From positions 1-5,529 of the forward strand of contig JACRGU010000081.1 in assembly GCA_016212245.1 (NCBI GenBank): a stretch of 5,529 nucleotides of DNA, in the 5' to 3' direction. Shown here one piece after another: positions 1 to 5,529 of this stretch. The position numbers and the translations under genes were made by a program. The stretch is from Nitrospirota bacterium. GTDB taxonomy: Bacteria > Nitrospirota > Thermodesulfovibrionia > Thermodesulfovibrionales > SM23-35. Below the pieces are notes generated by a model, which saw only the letters and a program-made list of their open reading frames with translations, did not search any database and had not been told where the DNA came from. Every line of letters begins with the position of its first letter. Within the stretch, counting starts at the first letter, position 1.

Positions 1-455
1 ATGAAACCACAGGCATAGAGATAATCGAACAGACCAACGGTGATATAGATGTATTTATTGCAGGCATGGGGACAACAGGGACAATCATGGGGGCTGGAAG
101 AAGGCTTAAGGAATTCAACAGCAATATCCAGATCTTAGGAGTTGAACCCTTTTTAGGTCACAGGATACAGGGTCTGAAGAACATGACCGAATCAATTGTG
201 CCAAAAATCTATGACCCCTCATATCTTGATGATAAATGGAATGTAAGCGATGATGACGCCTTTGATACCACAAGGGCATTAGCTATTAAGGAAGGACTTT
301 TTGTCGGGATGAGCAGCGGTGCTGCCATGTGGGCTGCACTTAAAAAGGCGAAGGAAATGAAAGAGGGGACGATAGTTGTAATACTACCTGACAGGGGTGA
401 TAGATACCTGAGCACAGCCCTGTTTACCTCAATATGTGCCAAATGCCCACCTTAA
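1..455 (+). CDS. cysM: Cysteine synthase, CysK/CysM family, C-terminal half (5' end outside window)
   Basis: This is a PLP-dependent cytosolic enzyme that makes L-cysteine from an activated serine (O-acetyl- or O-phosphoserine) and sulfide. The frame is open from base 3 and 150 residues are visible, about half of the usual ~300. The visible part opens with an ETTG segment typical of the family. The PLP phosphate-binding loop GTTGT follows, then HRIQGLKNM, and then GMSSGAA, whose serine normally contacts the pyridine nitrogen. Near the end, LPDRGDRYLST resembles CysM-type enzymes more than classical CysK, so the symbol is tentative. The catalytic lysine lies upstream of the window. The protein ends in CAKCPP, a CxxC-containing tail not usual for the core fold. 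An ATG at 66 is internal and not the start. It converges with ychF. Family assignment is firm; the substrate preference cannot be told from this half. Confidence 0.9.
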   Translation, partial: ETTGIEIIEQTNGDIDVFIAGMGTTGTIMGAGRRLKEFNSNIQILGVEPFLGHRIQGLKNMTESIVPKIYDPSYLDDKWNVSDDDAFDTTRALAIKEGLFVGMSSGAAMWAALKKAKEMKEGTIVVILPDRGDRYLSTALFTSICAKCPP

Positions 456-520
456 TCTAACTTCAACTTCACAAACTGTCGCTCCCCCCATCCCTTTGGT
501 CTCTACAAGTCTCTTGCCTT

Positions 521-1585
521 TCACACATTGAACCTGAAATTAATTATATCTCCATCCTCGACCTTATAAGTCTTACCCTCAAGTCTCAGAAGTCCTCTAT
601 CCCTCGCAGCATGAATACTTCCAGAGGAGACAAAATCATCAAAAGAGACAACCTCAGCCCTTATGAAACCCCTTTCTATATCAGAGTGAATCTTTCCTGC
701 TGCCCTCAGTGCCTCTGTGCCACGAGGAATTGTCCATGCCTTCACCTCATCTCCAACATATGTAAAAAATGAGATAAGACCGAGGATGTGATAGCAGACG
801 CGAATGAGTTTGTTTAATGCAGGCTCCTCAATCCCCAGGTCAGCAAGGAATGGCTTTGCATCATCAGGAGAAAGTTGGGCAATCTCCATCTCTATCTTTC
901 CGCACAAAGAGAGTGAGGAGTGAGGAGTGAGGAGTGGGAGGTTACTTGCCTTCTCCGTATTCAAGGCATCTTCTCCTATATTAAAGACTACGACCTCTGG
1001 CTTTATTGATAAAAACTGAAGTGGCCTCATTGCCTTCTGCTCTTCCTCATTAAACTCTACATCTCTCAATGCAATCTCTTTCTCAAGGACATCTTTACAT
1101 TTAAGCAACAACTTCCTTTCCGATTCGTCAGGTTTCTTACCACGCTTTGCCACCTGCTCCATCCTATCAAGCCTTTTCTCAACAAGCTCAAGATCACCGA
1201 ATATCAGCTCGAGTTCAACCGTCTCTACATCACGTATCGGATCAACATTTTCCATAGGATGGACAACCGCATCATCTTCAAATGCCCTGACAACATGCAC
1301 TATCGCGTCAGCATCCTTTATCAAATCAAAGACCTTTCTGTTCTGCCGGATGTCACCTTTTGTAAGACCGATATAATCAATATATTCAACTGTGGCATAG
1401 GTGGTCTTCTTAGGCTTATATATCTCCGAGAGTCTATCAACCCTTGAATCAGGCACCCTCACAACACCTATATTCGGTTCTCCAGCAGTTGTCGGATAAA
1501 CAGTGATTTCAATGTTCTGGCCTGTAAGGGCATTAAAGATTGTAGTCTTTCCTGAATTAGCAAGCCCTATAATCGCTATCCTCAA
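521..1585 (-). CDS. ychF: Redox-regulated ATPase YchF (OLA1 family)
   Basis: The product is an Obg-related, ribosome-associated P-loop protein of 354 residues (family about 360). YchF/OLA1 members prefer ATP to GTP and are linked to translation and stress responses. Visible motifs are G1 GLANSGKTT (7-15), G3 DYIG (70-73) and NIGE (202-205), the NxxE that replaces the GTPase NKxD in this family. A charged helical segment (about 120-185) is inserted between G3 and NxxE. The C-terminal TGS domain (about 275-354) ends in the family signature DGDIINFRFNV. The P-loop has Ala9 where most members have Pro. Translation starts at TTG (1585-1583), chosen because it fits the family N-terminus and follows a good ribosome site, AAGGGAG (1598-1592), by 6 nt. 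Residues 216-225 are encoded by a heptanucleotide tandem repeat (listed separately). The gene is divergent from argS. Confidence 0.96.
   Translation of the reverse strand: MRIAIIGLANSGKTTIFNALTGQNIEITVYPTTAGEPNIGVVRVPDSRVDRLSEIYKPKKTTYATVEYIDYIGLTKGDIRQNRKVFDLIKDADAIVHVVRAFEDDAVVHPMENVDPIRDVETVELELIFGDLELVEKRLDRMEQVAKRGKKPDESERKLLLKCKDVLEKEIALRDVEFNEEEQKAMRPLQFLSIKPEVVVFNIGEDALNTEKASNLPLLTPHSSLSLCGKIEMEIAQLSPDDAKPFLADLGIEEPALNKLIRVCYHILGLISFFTYVGDEVKAWTIPRGTEALRAAGKIHSDIERGFIRAEVVSFDDFVSSGSIHAARDRGLLRLEGKTYKVEDGDIINFRFNV
911..938. repeat. Heptanucleotide tandem repeat inside ychF
   Basis: On the plus strand GAGTGAG occurs three times perfectly (911-931) and a fourth time with one change (GAGTGGG, 932-938). 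The array lies wholly inside ychF and is read on the other strand as residues 216-225 (LPLLTPHSSL). Because 7 is not a multiple of 3, gain or loss of a single unit would shift the frame; the present copy number keeps ychF open to its normal TGS end. It sits between the NxxE motif and the G5-like region. Confidence 0.9.
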
Positions 1586-1591
1586 ATTGTT

Positions 1592-1598
1592 CTCCCTT
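1592..1598 (-). promoter_or_regulatory. Ribosome binding site of ychF (decides a TTG start)
   Basis: AAGGGAG on the minus strand lies 6 nt before the TTG at 1585-1583. No ATG or GTG fits both this site and the family N-terminus (start-R-I-A-I-I-G-L), so the TTG is the likely initiation codon. Confidence 0.75.
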
Positions 1599-1605
1599 AA
1601 AAACT

Positions 1606-1634
1606 ATTATAAAACAATACTGGTTGACTTTAAA
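1606..1634 (-). promoter_or_regulatory. Putative sigma70-type promoter of ychF
   Basis: A perfect TATAAT -10 box is read on the minus strand at 1611-1606. A weak -35, TTTAAA (1634-1629, 4 of 6 matches to TTGACA), stands 17 nt upstream. The start of transcription would fall near 1599, giving a leader of only about 14 nt that begins at the ribosome site. The -10 box is convincing; the -35 is not. Confidence 0.5.
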
Positions 1635-1651
1635 TACACCTCATGTTTAAA
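1624..1651 (+). promoter_or_regulatory. Putative sigma70-type promoter of argS
   Basis: TTGACT (1624-1629, 5 of 6) and TTTAAA (1646-1651) are separated by 16 nt, with transcription expected to begin near 1658, about 16 nt before the argS ATG. The -35 touches the proposed ychF -35 at base 1629, so the two promoters would be back to back. Confidence 0.45.
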
Positions 1652-1673
1652 CTTTTTTTACGAGTCATCGGCT

Positions 1674-3317
1674 ATGAAAAAAGGGCTTATAAAAATAATT
1701 GAAATTTCACTGAAAAAGCTCGGCATCGATCCGATTCCTCCCATTGAGATATATATCCCCCCTGAGGAGTCTTTTGGTGATATGGCAACACCTGTAGCCA
1801 TGACACTATCAAAGAGTATAAAAAAACCTCCAAGGAAGATTGCAGAAGAGCTTGTAAATTCGCTCAAAGACCATAGCATCTTCGAGAAGATGGATATCGC
1901 CGACCCTGGTTTTATCAACTTCACCTTTACAAAGGATTATCTTTATTCAGAGTTAAAAATGTTGATTAGGGAGAAGAGTCATTTTTTGCTGCAGAACATC
2001 GGTCGAGACAAACGAGTTCAGATTGAATTCGTTAGTGCAAACCCAACAGGTCCGCTTCATTTAGGGCATGGAAGGGGTGCTGCTTTTGGTGCAGCCCTTT
2101 CGAATCTCCTGAAGGCTGCGGGTTACAAGGTTGAGCGTGAATACTATATAAACGATGCAGGGAAACAGGTTAAGCTTCTCGGCCTGTCAGTGTTTGCACG
2201 CTACCAGCAGCTACTTGGAATAGAATACCCTTCTCCAGAAGAAGGTTATAGAGGATCATACATTGATGATATTGCGAATGCAATCATCAAAGAAGTCGGT
2301 AAAAAATACTCAGAGTGCAGCTTTGACACTGCATCAGATTTTTTCACTGATTTTTCCTATAAGATGATGCTCGACGATATTGAAAGAGACTTGAAAGATT
2401 TCAGCATTACATTTGACACCTATCAGAGTGAAAGAGAACTTTATAAAAAAGGTGATGTGGAAAAGGCTATAGATGACTTGAAGATGCATGGTTTTATATA
2501 TGAAAAAGATGGAGCACTGTGGTTCAGGGCAACTGATTTCGGTGATGACAAAGACAGGGTCATCCTTAAAAAAGACGGAGAATACACCTACTTCACATCA
2601 GATATCGCATACCACAGAAAGAAGATGAGGAAAGGATATGACAAATTAATTAATATCTGGGGTGCAGACCACCACGGCTATATACCGAGGCTCAAGGCAG
2701 CCATTCAGGCACTCGGCTACCCGAAGGACAGCCTGAAGGTCTTACTTGTCCAGATGGTCACCTTGCTCAGGGGTGGGAAACCTGTCCAGATGTCAAAAAG
2801 GGCAGGAGAATTTGTAACGCTCAGGGAAGTAATAGAGGAGGTTGGCCCGGATACAACAAAATTTATATTCCTCACAAGGCGGCCTGACAGCCATCTTGAA
2901 TTTGACCTTGAGGTCGCAAAGGTCAGGTCATCAGAAAATCCAGTTTTCTACGTACAGTATGCTAATGCGAGAATAAATAGCATCTTCTCACATGCAAAAG
3001 AAAAGGGTATAGTAATCGAAGATTTCAATGGTGTTGATCTCAGCATGTTATCCCTTCCTGAAGAACATCGGCTAATAAAAAACCTTCTTCTCTATCCTGT
3101 AATCTTTGAAAGTGCAGTAAATGCCCTTGAGCCGCACAGGATTACATTTTATCTACAGGAACTCGCCGGTATATTTCATCCTTACTATCATAACCACAGG
3201 GTTGTTACAGACAATGTTGAGCTGAGCAGGGCCAGACTTGCGTTATGCGAGGCTATAAGAATTGTATTAAAGGATGGCCTTGAAATCCTCGGATTGAGCG
3301 TGCCTGAGAGGATGTAG
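1674..3317 (+). CDS. argS: Arginyl-tRNA synthetase (class I)
   Basis: This cytosolic enzyme charges tRNA-Arg with arginine using ATP. It has 547 residues, normal for the family (about 550-580). The N-terminal Add1 domain (about 1-90) carries FGDMATPVAM. The Rossmann catalytic domain has SANPTGPLHLGHG (121-133), with HLGH as the HIGH motif at 129-132, then YFTSDIAYH (306-314), WGADHHGYIPRL (329-340) and QMSKR (372-376) in the KMSKS position; loss of the first Lys there is common in ArgRS. The DALR anticodon-binding domain follows, with YVQYANARI (427-435), ending in the family-typical PERM. The frame is open upstream to 1503, but that stretch is antisense to the 5' end of ychF and has no family similarity. 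The ATG at 1674 gives the expected N-terminus, although only a weak GAG (1662-1664) stands before it as a ribosome site. It is probably monocistronic, ending at a hairpin. Confidence 0.97.
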   Translation: MKKGLIKIIEISLKKLGIDPIPPIEIYIPPEESFGDMATPVAMTLSKSIKKPPRKIAEELVNSLKDHSIFEKMDIADPGFINFTFTKDYLYSELKMLIREKSHFLLQNIGRDKRVQIEFVSANPTGPLHLGHGRGAAFGAALSNLLKAAGYKVEREYYINDAGKQVKLLGLSVFARYQQLLGIEYPSPEEGYRGSYIDDIANAIIKEVGKKYSECSFDTASDFFTDFSYKMMLDDIERDLKDFSITFDTYQSERELYKKGDVEKAIDDLKMHGFIYEKDGALWFRATDFGDDKDRVILKKDGEYTYFTSDIAYHRKKMRKGYDKLINIWGADHHGYIPRLKAAIQALGYPKDSLKVLLVQMVTLLRGGKPVQMSKRAGEFVTLREVIEEVGPDTTKFIFLTRRPDSHLEFDLEVAKVRSSENPVFYVQYANARINSIFSHAKEKGIVIEDFNGVDLSMLSLPEEHRLIKNLLLYPVIFESAVNALEPHRITFYLQELAGIFHPYYHNHRVVTDNVELSRARLALCEAIRIVLKDGLEILGLSVPERM

Positions 3318-3329
3318 CTGGATTAGACA

Positions 3330-3370
3330 TAGAAAGAAGGGCGCTGCATGTAGCAGGGCCCTTCTTTCTA
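3330..3370. terminator. Bidirectional hairpin terminator between argS and the cytochrome gene
   Basis: A perfect 13 bp inverted repeat, TAGAAAGAAGGGC (3330-3342) and GCCCTTCTTTCTA (3358-3370), encloses an inner 4 bp stem (CTGC 3344-3347, GCAG 3353-3356) with a 5 nt loop and one G-G mismatch. The 3' arm is pyrimidine- and T-rich on both strands, so AAGGGC/GCCCTT can act as the stem with CTTTCTAT as a U-rich tail in either direction. It starts 13 nt after the argS stop and lies 14 nt beyond the cytochrome stop. There is no long pure T run. Confidence 0.8.
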
Positions 3371-3383
3371 TAATCTCGCTAAT

Positions 3384-3722
3384 TTACTTCTTCTCTTCTG
3401 CCTGCTTATGACATTTTGCACAGTCTGCAAATGACTTTGATGAGAATGCCTTTGTGCCATTGTGACACACTCCACAATTTTTGCCAGCAATCATGTCAGC
3501 CATCTTGTATGTCCCTGGTGGAGCCTTCTTCATCGGGAAGATCGCAGGATGGCAGTCGGGGCATTTCATACCTTTTTCAGTGCCGTGTATTGTTCCGTCA
3601 TATATAACCTTACCAGCCCATCCTCCTTCGTACTCTACTGTCTTTCCTGGAGGAGTTGCCATGGCACTGCCAACAAGAGCAATTACTACTACCAAGATTA
3701 ATATAAGAATCGTAGACCTCAC
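3384..3722 (-). CDS. Secreted triheme c7-type cytochrome c
   Basis: This 112-residue protein is predicted to be an exported electron carrier. A signal peptide has R2, a hydrophobic core (about 4-18) and a likely cleavage after AMA (residue 22), leaving about 90 mature residues in the periplasm or outside. Three CxxCH heme sites are present: CPDCH (54-58), CGVCH (83-87) and CAKCH (101-105). The spacing and the CHPAIFPMKK and CGVCHNGTKAF segments fit the c7/triheme cytochrome group of metal- and sulfate-reducing bacteria. Only one non-heme-motif histidine is present (H46), so at most one heme can have bis-His ligation within a monomer. The start is GTG (3722-3720), behind a strong ribosome site. 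It has its own promoter and shares a terminator with argS; no cytochrome maturation or partner gene is adjacent. The redox partner is unknown. Family confident, specific role not. Confidence 0.92.
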   Translation of the reverse strand: MRSTILILILVVVIALVGSAMATPPGKTVEYEGGWAGKVIYDGTIHGTEKGMKCPDCHPAIFPMKKAPPGTYKMADMIAGKNCGVCHNGTKAFSSKSFADCAKCHKQAEEKK

Positions 3723-3728
3723 TATCTT

Positions 3729-3739
3729 TCACCCCCTTT
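3729..3739 (-). promoter_or_regulatory. Strong ribosome binding site of the cytochrome gene
   Basis: AAAGGGGGTGA on the minus strand differs by one base from the ideal AAGGAGGTGA and precedes the GTG start at 3722. It supports that non-ATG start. Confidence 0.8.
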
Positions 3740-3755
3740 CATAAAATAGTCTCGA

Positions 3756-3775
3756 GATCCTGACAACCAGGAATC
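3756..3775 (-). other. Small hairpin in the cytochrome 5' leader
   Basis: TCCTG (3758-3762) and CAGGA (3768-3772) pair around a 5 nt loop, and two further pairs form outside if A3773 is bulged. It lies in the predicted leader of about 78 nt, upstream of the ribosome site. It is too short to be a terminator and resembles no riboswitch I know. It could be chance. Confidence 0.3.
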
Positions 3776-3806
3776 AAAGAATATACAAAAAACAGAATAC
3801 GGCAAA

Positions 3807-3835
3807 AATATAATCAAAAACAATAATACTGTCAA
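3807..3835 (-). promoter_or_regulatory. Near-consensus sigma70-type promoter of the cytochrome gene
   Basis: On the minus strand TTGACA (3835-3830, perfect) is followed after exactly 17 nt by TATATT (3812-3807, 5 of 6). Transcription would begin near 3800. It is the best-matching promoter in the window, and suggests strong expression by the housekeeping sigma factor unless a repressor acts. Confidence 0.7.
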
Positions 3836-3855
3836 GGGGAAAATGGTTATCCTGA

Positions 3856-3885
3856 TTGCCTTATAAGATATTAAAATGTTAAAAT
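3856..3885 (+). promoter_or_regulatory. Tentative promoter of guaBA
   Basis: TTGCCT (3856-3861) and TAAAAT (3880-3885) are 18 nt apart, with a start expected near 3892 and a leader of about 18 nt. The region is AT-rich and offers other -10-like hexamers (TATAAG at 3862, TAAAAT at 3872), so the choice is uncertain. No PurR-like palindrome was recognised. Confidence 0.3.
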
Positions 3886-3909
3886 TAATAAAGATTTCAG
3901 AGGGAGACA

Positions 3910-5370
3910 ATGCTCGAGGATGTTTTACAGATAGGGCTGACATTTGACGATGTACTCTTAGTGCCTGCTAAATCAGAGGTCCTTCCGAGAGAAGTTGACT
4001 TAACCACTATGCTTACACGAAATATAAAAATCAATATCCCGATTGTAAGTTCTGCTATGGATACTGTCACAGAGGCCAGCCTTGCTATAGCAATTGCACG
4101 GGAAGGTGGTATCGGGATTATTCACAGGGCCATGAGCCCTGAGAGGCAGGCATCAGAAATAGACAAAGTGAAAAAATCTGAAAGTGGAATGATACTGGAC
4201 CCCATAACTATCCCACCGGATGCACCGATCTCAGAGGCGATGTCCCTGATGGAAAGATACAGGATATCAGGTGTCCCTGTAACAGAAAAAGGGAAGCTCA
4301 TCGGGATACTGACAAACAGGGACCTGCGTTTTGAAACCCAGTTATCCAAAAAGGTCTCTAAGGTGATGACAAGGGGAAAACTCATCACAGCACCTGTTGG
4401 TACAACCCTCGATAAGGCAAAGAAGATCCTTCACAGATACAAGATAGAAAAGCTACCTATTGTGGATAAGGAGAACAACCTGAAAGGATTGATAACTATA
4501 AAGGATATTGAGAAGAGGAGGAAGTATCCAAATGCATGCAAAGACAGTGTTGGAAGGCTCTGTGTTGGAGCTGCGATAGGCACCGGAGAAGATTCAATCC
4601 AGAGAGCAGAACTACTTGTAAGGGCAGGGGTGGATGTGATTGTAATCGATACTGCTCATGGACATACAAAGTCAGTCATTGCCACGCTCAAGTCACTGAA
4701 AAAGAAATTTGATATTGATATAATCGCAGGCAATATCGCTACTGCAGAGGCTGCAGTTGACCTCATAAAGGCTGGGGCTGATGGAATAAAGGTCGGTATA
4801 GGTCCTGGCTCGATATGCACTACGAGGATAATAGCAGGTACAGGTGTACCACAGCTTACAGCAATAAAAGAGTGTTATTCTGTTGCAAAGAAATATGGAG
4901 TTCCTATCATCGCGGATGGGGGGATAAAATACTCAGGGGATATTATAAAGGCACTCGCAGCAGGTGCCAATTCTGTAATGATAGGAAGCCTGTTTGCAGG
5001 CACAGACGAATCTCCAGGAGAGACAGTACTCCTGCAGGGACGCAGTTACAAAGTATACAGAGGGATGGGTTCCATTGGTGCAATGGAACAGGGTTCAAGG
5101 GATAGATATATGCAGACAGGCGTTGAATCGACAAAGCTCGTACCAGAGGGCGTAGAAGGCAGGGTACCATATAAAGGACCACTTTCTCAGAGCGTTCATC
5201 AGCTAATCGGTGGCCTCCGCTCAGGGATGGGCTACTGTGGCTGTAGAAACCTCGATGAGCTCAGGAAAAAGGCCAGATTCATAAGGATTACTAATGCGGG
5301 CTTGAGAGAAAGTCATGTCCACGATGTTATCATAACAAAAGAGGCCCCGAATTATAGGCCGGAATGGTGA
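3910..5370 (+). CDS. guaB: IMP dehydrogenase
   Basis: It oxidises IMP to XMP with NAD+, the committed step of guanine nucleotide synthesis, in the cytosol. Length is 486 residues, full for a CBS-containing bacterial enzyme. The TIM barrel begins with LTFDDVLLVPA (10-20) and SSAMDTVTE (47-55). A CBS pair is inserted at about 95-205 (SGVPVTEKGKLIGILTNRD and LPIVDKENNLKGLITIKD). The barrel resumes with the NAD-binding DTAHGH (247-252), the loop GPGSICTTR (298-306) with catalytic Cys303, and the IMP phosphate site ADGG (335-338). The mobile flap carries the Arg-Tyr pair R399-Y400 in GSRDRY. All catalytic residues are present. The ATG at 3910 follows GAGG (3900-3903) by 6 nt. The stop is directly followed by the guaA ATG, indicating one operon and probable translational coupling. 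The intact CBS pair suggests allosteric control by purine nucleotides, as known in the family. Confidence 0.98.
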   Translation: MLEDVLQIGLTFDDVLLVPAKSEVLPREVDLTTMLTRNIKINIPIVSSAMDTVTEASLAIAIAREGGIGIIHRAMSPERQASEIDKVKKSESGMILDPITIPPDAPISEAMSLMERYRISGVPVTEKGKLIGILTNRDLRFETQLSKKVSKVMTRGKLITAPVGTTLDKAKKILHRYKIEKLPIVDKENNLKGLITIKDIEKRRKYPNACKDSVGRLCVGAAIGTGEDSIQRAELLVRAGVDVIVIDTAHGHTKSVIATLKSLKKKFDIDIIAGNIATAEAAVDLIKAGADGIKVGIGPGSICTTRIIAGTGVPQLTAIKECYSVAKKYGVPIIADGGIKYSGDIIKALAAGANSVMIGSLFAGTDESPGETVLLQGRSYKVYRGMGSIGAMEQGSRDRYMQTGVESTKLVPEGVEGRVPYKGPLSQSVHQLIGGLRSGMGYCGCRNLDELRKKARFIRITNAGLRESHVHDVIITKEAPNYRPEW

Positions 5371-5529
5371 ATGCACGAAGATAAAATATTAGTCCTTGAT
5401 TTTGGCTCCCAGTATACTCAGTTAATTGCAAGACGCATAAGAGAGAGTAAAGTTTACTCTGAAATATTCCCGTTTAATGCCTCAATCGAGAGGATAAAGA
5501 ATTTCAACCCCAAAGGGATAATCCTTTCA
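5371..5529 (+). CDS. guaA: GMP synthase (glutamine-hydrolysing), N-terminal fragment (3' end outside window)
   Basis: It aminates XMP to GMP using glutamine and ATP, following GuaB in the pathway. Only 53 residues are inside the window. They begin MHEDKILVLDFGSQYTQLIA and continue to NPKGIILS, the opening of the class I glutamine amidotransferase domain; the catalytic Cys and the ATP pyrophosphatase domain lie downstream. The ATG immediately follows the guaB TGA with no spacer. The weak purine stretch at the end of guaB (GGCCGGAATGG) is the only ribosome-site candidate, so re-initiation from guaB is likely. Confidence 0.95.
   Translation, partial: MHEDKILVLDFGSQYTQLIARRIRESKVYSEIFPFNASIERIKNFNPKGIILS

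Noticed and set aside
456..520. Possible terminator between the convergent cysteine synthase and ychF genes
   Set aside because: No stem longer than about 4 bp and no T run was found on either strand.
425..523. A short minus-strand frame of about 31 codons starting with GTG overlapping the ychF stop
   Set aside because: It runs into the end of the cysteine synthase gene, has no family similarity and no ribosome site that can be separated from ychF coding sequence.
1503..1673. The argS frame is open for 57 codons upstream of the chosen ATG
   Set aside because: Most of this stretch is antisense to the conserved P-loop coding part of ychF, and it would add residues absent from ArgRS proteins.
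3722..3943. A 73-codon minus-strand reading frame between the cytochrome and guaB with a hydrophobic stretch like a membrane helix
   Set aside because: It overlaps the 5' end of guaB, contains the cytochrome promoter, and has no recognisable family or ribosome site. AT-rich intergenic DNA often reads as hydrophobic residues.
4837..4850. Inverted repeat GGTACA-GG-TGTACC inside guaB
   Set aside because: It encodes the conserved AGTGVPQ segment of IMP dehydrogenase, and a 2-nt loop makes a meaningful hairpin unlikely.
1..5529. A mobile island, defence system or new multi-gene system
   Set aside because: All genes are recognisable core functions or a single cytochrome; no transposase, integrase, tRNA-flanked repeat, CRISPR array or unknown gene cluster is present.

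Overview
This 5.5 kb window is a stretch of bacterial chromosome filled with housekeeping genes and one small multiheme cytochrome gene. From left to right it holds: the 3' half of a cysteine synthase gene (+); ychF, a translation-associated ATPase (-); argS, arginyl-tRNA synthetase (+); a secreted triheme c7-type cytochrome (-); guaB, IMP dehydrogenase (+); and the first 53 codons of guaA, GMP synthase (+). No tRNA, rRNA, CRISPR array, transposase or phage gene was seen.

The organism looks like an anaerobic, cytochrome-rich bacterium. The exported c7/triheme cytochrome is typical of metal- or sulfate-reducing groups such as Nitrospirota (Thermodesulfovibrio-like) or Desulfobacterota/Geobacter relatives. 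Base composition is moderate and purine-rich on the coding strand. The assignment to phylum is inference, with Nitrospirota my first guess.

Layout: cysteine synthase and ychF converge across about 65 bp with no clear terminator. ychF and argS diverge from an 88 bp gap in which two sigma70-like promoters lie back to back with touching -35 boxes. argS and the cytochrome gene converge on a 13 bp perfect-stem hairpin that can terminate both. The cytochrome gene and guaB diverge from a 187 bp AT-rich gap that carries a near-consensus promoter (TTGACA-17-TATATT) for the cytochrome. guaB and guaA are contiguous with no gap, so the two steps IMP to XMP to GMP are encoded in one operon. The neighbours are otherwise not functionally linked, and most transcription units appear to be single genes.

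No new multi-gene system is visible here. The points most worth a second look are (1) a run of 7-bp tandem repeats inside the ychF reading frame, which replaces the family sequence just before the G5-like region, and (2) the cytochrome, which has only four histidines for three hemes and lacks two of the distal ligands found in PpcA-type c7 proteins.
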